A stretch of 64,000 bases of DNA, taken from NCBI RefSeq assembly GCF_019703875.1, contig NZ_AP024110.1:2666001-2730000 (forward strand). Reading direction: 5' to 3'. The notes beneath the pieces are model-generated. The model searched no databases and was not told the origin of the DNA. It worked only from the letters and a program-made list of their open reading frames with translations. The translations under genes were made by a program, and so were the position numbers. The DNA is from Methyloradius palustris. Its GTDB lineage: Bacteria; Pseudomonadota; Gammaproteobacteria; Burkholderiales; Methylophilaceae. How positions within the stretch are numbered: the stretch's first letter is position 1; each line of letters begins with the position of its first letter. Of this stretch, positions 58,395-64,000 are shown piece after piece.

Positions 58395-59211
58395 CTTCTT
58401 CGTCACGTGCCCAGAACATACGGTCTGGAATGTATTGGCCCATGCCAGGGCGGAATGCATGCTTAAGTGTTTGCCATGTGTATTCCTGCGCCTCGGCCAG
58501 CGCTTCCTCCATGGTCAAACCATGGGCAATACAGGCAGCAATGGCCGATGTCAGCGTGCAGCCAGAGCCATGATAACTGCCAGGCAGGCGTTCCCAGTTA
58601 TAGGTTTTGACCAGCTTGTTTTCACCATACAGCGTGTTTGTCACGCTTTGCGTACGCTCATGCGTGCCGGTGATCAACACGTACTCACAACCCATGGCCA
58701 GTAAACGCTCAGCGCTTTCTTCAAGGGATGCGTTTTCAGCAGCTTCAGAATCGTCATCGTAGAAAGCCAATCGGCGGGCTTCCAGGCTATTAGGCGTAAT
58801 TAGTGTAGCCTGGGGAAATAGCAGGTCTATCATAGCTTCCTGCATTTCATCATTGGCCAACTCATCGCCGCGGCCAGAAGATAAAATTGGATCAATCAGC
58901 AAGGGAATATCAGGGTAGTCGGCCATGATTTCGGCGATCACCGCGATATTTTCTATGCTGCCCAGCATGCCGATTTTAAAGGCAGAAACATGCATGTCTT
59001 CCAAAATCGTACGTGCTTGCTCGTTCACCCAATCCGCATCAAATACCATGACGTTTTCTACGCCTACGGTATCTTGCACAGTAATGGCGGTAACGACAGA
59101 AAGCGGATGGCAGCCAATGCTGGCAAGTGTGAGAATATCAGCCTGGATTCCAGCGCCGCTACTAGGGTCAGTAGCGGCAAAGGTCATTACTGCGGGGGGC
59201 ATGAGTGTCAT
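58375..59211 (-). CDS. thiD: Hydroxymethylpyrimidine(-phosphate) kinase ThiD
   Basis: 278-aa PfkB-like kinase making HMP-PP for thiamine. DPSSGAGIQAD near residue 16, TAITVQDT near 41, DPILSSGRGDEL near 107 and the late GSGCTLTSAIAACIAHG with the catalytic Asp region replaced by GSGCT (the anion-hole form of this family). The acidic tail ends DEEDEVEKD. First gene of thiD-thiE-hemL; no TPP riboswitch was seen before it. Confidence 0.95.
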   Translation of the reverse strand: MTLMPPAVMTFAATDPSSGAGIQADILTLASIGCHPLSVVTAITVQDTVGVENVMVFDADWVNEQARTILEDMHVSAFKIGMLGSIENIAVIAEIMADYPDIPLLIDPILSSGRGDELANDEMQEAMIDLLFPQATLITPNSLEARRLAFYDDDSEAAENASLEESAERLLAMGCEYVLITGTHERTQSVTNTLYGENKLVKTYNWERLPGSYHGSGCTLTSAIAACIAHGLTMEEALAEAQEYTWQTLKHAFRPGMGQYIPDRMFWARDEEDEVEKD

Positions 59212-59432
59212 ATGTTGTCTTTAGGCCTTATGCTTCAAATGTGGCTTCATCTCAGGTAATTAAAATGAAGGTAGCCTAAGCTTGAGATTAAAAATCAAAT
59301 TTAATGTAGCATTTTAACTTAATTTAAATAGATGCCTAAAATTAAACCGATGCATAGTCAAGCATTTGGCTTCAACTGATTTTGGTTAAAGCCTCGGCAC
59401 TTCACCCACAACAACAACTGAGAATTAAAGCC

Positions 59433-59597
59433 ATGAAAACCTGGATGTGCAATATATGTGGTTGGATATACGAAGAAGAAAAAGGTTGCCCTGAAGATAA
59501 CATAGCGCCTGGCACTAAATGGGAAGACGTACCCGTGAACTGGACCTGCCCTGAATGCGGCGCCCGCAAAGAAGATTTTGAGATGATTGAGATATAA
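59433..59597 (+). CDS. Rubredoxin
   Basis: 54-aa soluble iron protein. Fe(Cys)4 site: C6-N-I-C9 and C39-P-E-C42; WxY/WIYEE and KWEDVPVNWTCPECGA are standard rubredoxin features. Start ATG at 59433; a longer frame would add 17 unlikely residues. Lies alone, divergent from thiD; may transfer electrons to an oxidase or reductase elsewhere. Confidence 0.96.
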   Translation: MKTWMCNICGWIYEEEKGCPEDNIAPGTKWEDVPVNWTCPECGARKEDFEMIEI

Positions 59598-59626
59598 GCC
59601 CGTACTTCGATAAAGCAAAGCAGAAA

Positions 59627-59700
59627 TGGAGCGGGTGACGGGAATCGAACCCGCGTATCGAGCTTGGGAAGCTAGCGTTCTACCATTGAACTACACCCGC
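59627..59700 (-). tRNA. tRNA-Gly (anticodon CCC)
   Basis: Full cloverleaf on the minus strand: acceptor GCGGGTG/CACCCGC (7 bp), D arm with GGTAGAAC, anticodon loop TTCCCAA giving CCC (reads GGG), T arm GCGGG-TTCGATT-CCCGT, discriminator T and encoded CCA. The anticodon stem CTAGC/GCTCG has one mismatch (T28-C42). Closely similar to the E. coli glyU product in the rest. Confidence 0.95.
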
Positions 59701-59762
59701 AATTGAAACATGCAGAAGTTGTATTTTACTTGGCTATCTAATTCGTCGCCAATATATAAAGA

Positions 59763-59797
59763 AAAGGCTGAACTAGCAGATTACTAGTTCAGCCTTT
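59763..59797 (-). terminator. Terminator of the catalase-like gene
   Basis: AAAGGCTGAACTAG / CTAGTTCAGCCTTT, 14-bp arms, 7-nt loop, then TTTTCTTTAT on the minus strand. 39 bp after the stop of the catalase-like gene. Confidence 0.9.
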
Positions 59798-59835
59798 AAT
59801 GCAGAGTTTTGAATTAACTAAATTCTAGTTCGCTA

Positions 59836-60864
59836 TTACTTACCTACACGACGACCAAAGCTCACAAGATAGGCTGTTGGGCGAGCGATCAATATAGGGT
59901 CAGCTGAGGCTTCTATGCCTGCAGGCAATGCCAGCGGATTAAACATAATGGTTTTTTCCAGTGCTTTACTGTCTGCTATGGCAGTTTTCAGCGTGAGGGT
60001 GCCAAGCACAAGCTGCGGCCTGTCTTCTGGCCAGATTACAGTGGCATCGTTTACTTCATCACCCTCTGCGGCCAATTGCACAGCGATACTGAATTTCACT
60101 GGGCCTTTTTTCAGACGTGCTGGCAGATCTTCCATCAAATAATCAGGGCCGACTTTTGCAACTTCATCAGCAGCCAGTGATTGAGCGCCAGCCAGTGGGG
60201 TAATGCGGTAACGGCCATATTGTGTTTTGCCTTTGGCATTCGTGAATTTAAACGCGTTCACGCCATAAAACGGCAATGTGGCAAAGCTCACTGGTGCTGG
60301 CTTAGGTGTAGTCACAAATTTAAGCGCGGCAGGGTGTGTGCCAAGAAACTGTTCAACTGGTGAAGGCTTGGGTGCATCTGGTCCACTTGCTGCCACTGCA
60401 TTCAGTAAGCCAAGAAAATCTTCTGGTGTAGCAGCAGGGAAACCATTAACGGAAATACTGACAATATCGGTATAAGCACCTTTAGGCAGTTGAAAGCGAA
60501 TGGCAATACCATGCGGGTTAGCATTTGCATCAGCATCGGGCATGGTAGGTAAGCCAGTGGCATCAGAAAAACGCACTAGGACTGGCGTAGCCTTTTTTTG
60601 CAGATGTGGAGCGCTACTCAAACTAGCGGCCTGTTTTGATGGTGTAAAGGTGCCGCTGACCATAATCCCTTTAGCGTGGTTTGCACGATAACCAGCATAT
60701 GGACCATGAACAAGCGTAGTCATAGTATCAACTAATTGTTCAGTAACTGGCTTGGAAGTTTCGGCTACATCTTCGGCATAAACATGTGATGCAAAGCTTA
60801 ATGCCATGGCAGTTAATAAAGCTTTACCTGCATGAGGAGTGTGATAAACGGGGGATTTTTGCAT
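59836..60864 (-). CDS. Periplasmic catalase-like haem peroxidase
   Basis: 342-aa secreted protein of the small catalase (SrpA-like) family. Signal peptide in residues about 1-31 (ending HVYA-E). Catalytic His in YRANHAKG near 61, RFSDATGLP near 99, PHGIAIRF near 118, and proximal haem Tyr in PILIARPTAYLVSFGRR near 327. It is shorter than classical catalases and lacks the C-terminal domain, and may act mainly as a peroxidase. The ATG at 60864 is preferred; a GTG at 60876 is possible. Has its own terminator. Confidence 0.88.
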   Translation of the reverse strand: MQKSPVYHTPHAGKALLTAMALSFASHVYAEDVAETSKPVTEQLVDTMTTLVHGPYAGYRANHAKGIMVSGTFTPSKQAASLSSAPHLQKKATPVLVRFSDATGLPTMPDADANANPHGIAIRFQLPKGAYTDIVSISVNGFPAATPEDFLGLLNAVAASGPDAPKPSPVEQFLGTHPAALKFVTTPKPAPVSFATLPFYGVNAFKFTNAKGKTQYGRYRITPLAGAQSLAADEVAKVGPDYLMEDLPARLKKGPVKFSIAVQLAAEGDEVNDATVIWPEDRPQLVLGTLTLKTAIADSKALEKTIMFNPLALPAGIEASADPILIARPTAYLVSFGRRVGK

Positions 60865-60898
60865 GGCTAGTCTCACTGTAATGATTGACGGGGCAAGA

Positions 60899-60922
60899 AC
60901 CGATTAAGTTAAGTTAATCGGT
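60899..60922. promoter_or_regulatory. 24-bp palindrome ahead of the catalase-like gene
   Basis: ACCGATTAA / TTAATCGGT, perfect 9-bp arms, 6-nt centre. It is 35 bp before the catalase-like start and 57 bp after the stop of the upstream gene, so it could be an operator or that gene's terminator (only weak T-run on the minus strand, a better one on the plus). Confidence 0.5.
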
Positions 60923-60978
60923 CTTTTAGTCATCATATTACAGAGGCTTGTTGACTGCTACATGACAATACAGATTTG

Positions 60979-61431
60979 CTAGTTGTTTAATTCCGTTTTA
61001 CTTGTCGCCTCAATAGTCGCAAGCGCTTTATCGCGATTAGTCTTGGCATTTTCTACACAAAATGACTGTAGATTGCTAGGTAAATCGTCGCAGGCTTCTT
61101 TGGCAATTTTGTAACTGCTCAATACCTTTTCTTTACTGGCTTCCATACTGGCTTTTTCAGTACCAGACTTTTCTGCGTCAAGATCGGCTTTAGCATTGTC
61201 ACGCATGGCTTTTGCCTGAGCTTTGCAAACATCTTTTTTGTTGCCAGAGAAATTATCACAACTCGCTTTGTTGGCATCATAAGTAGCATTAACAGCATCT
61301 ATTGAAGCCTTGTATTGCTCATCAACAGTAGATGCGCCGAATACCAAGCCCGTAATAGCTAGCAACACTAAGCCAGATAATGCCCAGCTAGATAATGCAT
61401 AGTTACGCGCTGTTTTCATCGGTATATTCAT
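60979..61431 (-). CDS. Hypothetical Ala/Lys-rich exported protein
   Basis: 150-aa protein. An N-terminal membrane segment at about 14-33 (WALSGLVLLAITGLVFG) is either a signal or an anchor. The rest is charged, Ala- and Lys-rich and helical (DEQYKASIDAVNATYDANKASCD ... KDVCKAQAKAMRDNAKAD), with paired Cys (CDNFSGNKKDVC, CDDLPSNLQSFC) that could form disulfides in the periplasm. GGAG is 7 nt before the ATG but is buried in a hairpin (61439-61477). It follows csbD on the same strand, a pairing I recall as common in betaproteobacteria. Function unknown. Confidence 0.78.
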   Translation of the reverse strand: MNIPMKTARNYALSSWALSGLVLLAITGLVFGASTVDEQYKASIDAVNATYDANKASCDNFSGNKKDVCKAQAKAMRDNAKADLDAEKSGTEKASMEASKEKVLSSYKIAKEACDDLPSNLQSFCVENAKTNRDKALATIEATSKTELNN

Positions 61432-61438
61432 GATAGCG

Positions 61439-61477
61439 CTCCGGGAAATGCTACATTGAGCGCGGCATTTCCCGGAG
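61439..61477 (-). promoter_or_regulatory. Hairpin that sequesters the ribosome-binding site
   Basis: Perfect 13-bp inverted repeat CTCCGGGAAATGC / GCATTTCCCGGAG with a 13-nt loop, between csbD and the 150-aa gene. The 3' arm on the mRNA ends in the GGAG that serves the ATG at 61431. No T-run follows, so it is not a simple terminator. Confidence 0.7.
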
Positions 61478-61486
61478 ACTCAGCAC

Positions 61487-61693
61487 CTAGTGCTTGTTAA
61501 CGCTCTGATTGAAGCTATCAATCTGCTTGTCAGCTTCTTCTTTGGTAATGCCGTACAACTCCTGAATCTTGCCAGAAAGCATATCGCGGTTACCCTTAAT
61601 TTGCTCAACATGGTCATCTGTCAGCTTGCCCCATTGTTGGCGTGCCTTACCTTTAAGTTGCTTCCAGTTACCTTCGATTTGATCCCAATTCAT
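61487..61693 (-). CDS. CsbD family stress protein
   Basis: 68-aa small soluble protein of the CsbD/YjbJ family, general stress-induced. Signature NWDQIEGNWKQLKGKARQQWGKLTDD, with the GK-x-QE-x-YG-x-T-x-E-E-A repeat (GKIQELYGITKEEAD). AAGGAG stands 7 nt before the ATG at 61693. First gene of a two-gene unit with the 150-aa protein; a stem-loop lies upstream. Confidence 0.94.
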   Translation of the reverse strand: MNWDQIEGNWKQLKGKARQQWGKLTDDHVEQIKGNRDMLSGKIQELYGITKEEADKQIDSFNQSVNKH

Positions 61694-61723
61694 GATGTAC
61701 TCCTTAATCGTTGATTAGAAATA

Positions 61724-61759
61724 TCAAGCTCGCTAATTAAATTTAGCTAACGAGCTTGA
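61724..61759. promoter_or_regulatory. Inverted repeat in the csbD control region
   Basis: TCAAGCTCG / CGAGCTTGA, perfect 9-bp arms with further pairing (CTAA/TTAG) toward the centre and a 4-nt bulge. 31 bp before the csbD start. Operator or leader hairpin. Confidence 0.4.
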
Positions 61760-61984
61760 AGTGAAATCATTTTAAGTTGGGAAAAAACCAGGAACAGTCG
61801 GCAACTGGACGAAATGGATGTCAGACAATACCGACTCACCAGATTTATATTAATAAAACAATCAAGCAAAGTCAGTTTGCCAATGCATACTGAACCTACG
61901 TAAAATAGCGATAGTCTCAAGCTTTACAGAATTGCACTTTCGACATTTTCACTTTCACTGATTTCATTCTCGGGTTTTATTCAA

Positions 61985-62191
61985 TTGATTCATCTGACCA
62001 TCAACGGCAACCCAAAAGAATTCAGCATAGACCCGCTGACGGTTCAAGCGCTGGTTGAAAGTTTGGAATTATTAGGTAAACGCCTTGCCATTGAACGCAA
62101 TGGTGAGATTGTGCCGCGTAGTCAATTTGCAGAAACATTGCTACAAGATGGCGACCAGCTTGAAATCGTCGGTGCAGTGGGCGGCGGTTAA
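61985..62191 (+). CDS. thiS: Sulfur-carrier protein ThiS
   Basis: 68-aa ubiquitin-like sulfur carrier for thiazole synthesis. Begins LTINGNPKEFS, has the LGKRLAIERNGEIVPRSQF family core, and ends AVGGG, the Gly-Gly tail that is adenylated and thiocarboxylated. The start is a TTG at 61985 (no ATG fits), weak upstream site. Followed by thiG 18 bp later. Confidence 0.94.
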   Translation: MIHLTINGNPKEFSIDPLTVQALVESLELLGKRLAIERNGEIVPRSQFAETLLQDGDQLEIVGAVGGG

Positions 62192-62209
62192 TTTTACAAA
62201 GTACATTCA

Positions 62210-63001
62210 ATGACAAATATCATCGACACACTCAATATTGCAGGTAAAACCTACCACTCACGCTTGCTGGTAGGTACGGGCAAATACAAAGATTTTACTG
62301 AAACTCGTGCTGCTATTGATGCCAGTGGTGCGCAAATCGTTACGGTAGCGATTCGCCGTACCAATATTGGCCAAAATGCTGGAGAGCCATCTTTGCTCGA
62401 TTACTTGCCGCCAGAGGAATTCACTTATCTGCCCAATACCGCTGGTTGTTACTCGGCCGATGATGCCGTGCGTACCCTGCGACTGGCACGTGAGCTTTTG
62501 GATGGGCATAAATTAGTCAAGCTGGAAGTGCTGGGTGACCCGAAAACGCTATACCCGAATGTGATTGAAACCATCAAGGCTGCTGAAGTACTGGTGAAAG
62601 ATGGCTTTGATGTGATGGTCTATACCTCCGACGACCCGATTATCGCCAAGCAACTGGAAGACATTGGTTGCTGCGCGGTGATGCCATTAGCATCGTTGAT
62701 TGGCTCTGGAATGGGCATACTCAACCCTTGGAACCTGCAAATTATTATCGAAAACGCCAAAATCCCCGTACTTGTAGATGCTGGTGTGGGTACGGCATCA
62801 GACGCGGCAATTGCAATGGAGTTGGGCTGTGCAGGCATATTGATGAATACCGCCATTGCGGCTGCAGGCAACCCTATACTCATGGCGGGAGCGATGAAAA
62901 AAGCAGTAGAAGCAGGGCGTGAAGCTTATCTTGCTGGGCGCATGGCCAAGAAACTGTATTCAGCAGCACCTAGCTCCCCTACCACTGGCATGATCAGCTA
63001 A
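62210..63001 (+). CDS. thiG: Thiazole synthase ThiG
   Basis: 263-aa TIM-barrel enzyme that forms the thiazole ring from DXP, dehydroglycine or glycine imine, and ThiS-thiocarboxylate. [12 protein letters not shown] near residue 17, [17 protein letters not shown] region near 40, [15 protein letters not shown] near 74, LKLEVLGDP near 104, and [20 protein letters not shown] near 186 (with VDAG loop). ATG at 62210. One transcript with thiS. Confidence 0.97.
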   Translation: MTNIIDTLNIAGKTYHSRLLVGTGKYKDFTETRAAIDASGAQIVTVAIRRTNIGQNAGEPSLLDYLPPEEFTYLPNTAGCYSADDAVRTLRLARELLDGHKLVKLEVLGDPKTLYPNVIETIKAAEVLVKDGFDVMVYTSDDPIIAKQLEDIGCCAVMPLASLIGSGMGILNPWNLQIIIENAKIPVLVDAGVGTASDAAIAMELGCAGILMNTAIAAAGNPILMAGAMKKAVEAGREAYLAGRMAKKLYSAAPSSPTTGMIS

Positions 63002-63078
63002 ATCTAATCTTCAATTTTTGCTGAATACACTACCCGATTACACCATTACGCTTGTTGATTCATAAGGAAAAAAAGACC

Positions 63079-63462
63079 ATGACTACCGACAAGCGCTATG
63101 AGTTTTCAGTCAGTGTGACCACTGCGTTTGTGCCAGAGCAATCAGATGTGGCTGATAGCCGTTATGTATTCACCTACACCGTCACCATTACCAACACGGG
63201 TAGCGTGCCAGCCCAGCTAATCAGCCGTCACTGGGTGATTACAGATGCCACTGACCAAGTGCAAGAAGTCCGTGGTCTGGGCGTTGTTGGCGCACAGCCA
63301 TTATTAAAGCCCAGCGAGCATTTTGAATATACCAGCGGCACTTTGATCAAAACCCCAGTGGGCACCATGCATGGTAGCTATCAACTTGTTGCTGCCGATG
63401 GCACCCAGTTTGAAGCTAAGATTGCACCCTTTACCCTTTCTATGCCGCGAGTACTGCACTAA
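63079..63462 (+). CDS. apaG: ApaG protein (Co2+/Mg2+ efflux-linked)
   Basis: 127-aa protein of the ApaG family (fibronectin-like beta-sandwich). Features YRYVFTYTVTI-like RYVFTYTVTITNTG, RHWVITDATDQVQEVRGLGVVGAQPLLKPSEHFEYTSGT and GTMHGSYQLV. Start ATG at 63079 with AAGGA 10 nt before; a TTG at 63052 is an unlikely longer form. Stop TAA abuts the ATG of the next gene (mltA), which is thus likely coupled. Molecular role still unclear. Confidence 0.95.
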   Translation: MTTDKRYEFSVSVTTAFVPEQSDVADSRYVFTYTVTITNTGSVPAQLISRHWVITDATDQVQEVRGLGVVGAQPLLKPSEHFEYTSGTLIKTPVGTMHGSYQLVAADGTQFEAKIAPFTLSMPRVLH

Positions 63463-64000
63463 ATGCCATTAAAAGCCCGTCATTGTTTTACTATATTTTT
63501 AGTTTTGTTACTCAGCGCATGCGGTGGTGCAGCGATTAAACCCGATAACACTAAAACAAGCGCTTCCAAAACAGAGTCTATCCACAACAAAGACAAACCT
63601 GTTTGTGAATGCGCTGAAAATACCCCTATCCCAGAGCCACAAAAACCAGCACAAGAACCTAAAGCTGGTGAAACCAGGATTCCTGACTACAGCTTATTGC
63701 GGTCAGCTAATTGGCAAGATCTGGCTGGCATTGAGCAAGACAACCTGACCATGGCTTGGCCTGCATGGCTACAAAGTTGCTCCGCACTTAAAACCAAACC
63801 AGCCTGGCAAAATGTGTGTGATGTTGCAGCCAACATGAAAAACCCCAGCGTTGGCGTTATACAGAATTACTTCAAGCAATACTTCAATGTGTATCGCACT
63901 ACGAATGCTGATGGCTCCGATACTGGCATGATCACTGGCTACTACGAGCCATTGCTGAAAGGCAGTCTGGTCAAAACTGACGCCTATCGCTACCCGCTAT
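63463..64000 (+). CDS. mltA: Membrane-bound lytic murein transglycosylase A, N-terminal part (runs off window)
   Basis: Partial gene; frame stays open to the window end (179 codons seen). The ATG directly follows the apaG stop (TAAATG). Signal peptide with lipobox LLSA-C20, then a P/E/K-rich linker with two extra Cys, and the start of the MltA domain: WQDLAGIEQDNLTMAWPAWLQSC, then GMITGYYEP near residue 155, the family hallmark. It should cut peptidoglycan glycan strands from the inner face of the outer membrane. Classical MltA is about 365-420 aa, so roughly half is missing. Confidence 0.93.
   Translation, partial: MPLKARHCFTIFLVLLLSACGGAAIKPDNTKTSASKTESIHNKDKPVCECAENTPIPEPQKPAQEPKAGETRIPDYSLLRSANWQDLAGIEQDNLTMAWPAWLQSCSALKTKPAWQNVCDVAANMKNPSVGVIQNYFKQYFNVYRTTNADGSDTGMITGYYEPLLKGSLVKTDAYRYPL

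Noticed and set aside
59212..59300. Possible TPP riboswitch before thiD (minus strand contains CCTGAGATGA)
   Set aside because: Only one CTGAGA-like piece is present; the other conserved parts and pairing stems of the THI element are not seen, and the space is short.

Overview
The window looks like chromosome of a betaproteobacterial methylotroph, most likely of the family Methylophilaceae (Methylotenera or Methylophilus type). The reasons are the style of the housekeeping proteins, an orphan cytochrome c(L)-like protein of the kind that serves methanol dehydrogenase, a PEP-CTERM surface protein, and the gene order argS / SPOR / dsbA / SDR. This is inference from protein character, with no database search. 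Base composition looks moderate and even. I see no rRNA, CRISPR array, transposase, integrase or phage gene. One tRNA is present.

Layout. 0-13 kb: hflX; a long PEP-CTERM protein with autotransporter-type repeats; two tail-to-tail paralogous serine proteases with TPR tails; a DedA-rhodanese fusion; a LysR/SDR divergent pair; a DUF481 outer-membrane protein; and a DUF3820 / TIGR03643 / MOSC operon. 12-22 kb: a cNMP-EAL phosphodiesterase, a PPK2 kinase, a metallophosphoesterase, a periplasmic phosphodiesterase, a TPR protein with a 2OG-Fe(II) oxygenase end, a PAS-GGDEF protein, ynfA and rlmF. 22-28 kb: glmU-glmS (UDP-GlcNAc synthesis), the cytochrome and ettA. 28-36 kb (minus strand): a pqiA-pqiA-pqiB-pqiC lipid-transport operon, then argS / SPOR / dsbA / SDR. 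36-41 kb: priA, yaeQ and two transglutaminase-like proteins. 41-44 kb: a tiny membrane protein and a copper P-type ATPase behind a perfect FNR-type box. 44-49 kb: two convergent multidomain GGDEF-EAL proteins, the second flanked by a repeat of the hemE 3' end. 49-59 kb (minus strand): gltB-gltD-hemE and thiD-thiE-hemL. 59-64 kb: rubredoxin, tRNA-Gly(CCC), a periplasmic catalase-like protein, a csbD stress pair, thiS-thiG, apaG and the start of mltA, which runs off the window.

How genes work together. Five processes recur: cell-envelope upkeep (glmU/glmS, pqi, dsbA, mltA, SPOR protein), cofactor synthesis (hemE, hemL, thiD/E/S/G), nitrogen assimilation (gltBD), c-di-GMP signalling (four GGDEF and/or EAL proteins) and stress defence (catalase-like protein, CsbD, copper ATPase, proteases).

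The most unusual signals are: the hemE-tail repeat around the 46.0-48.7 kb gene; a 13-bp perfect hairpin that hides the ribosome-binding site of the gene after csbD; the FNR box and 59-residue membrane protein in front of the copper ATPase; and a factor-independent terminator lying inside the coding sequence of the opposing protease gene. I found no clearly novel multi-gene defence or mobile system.
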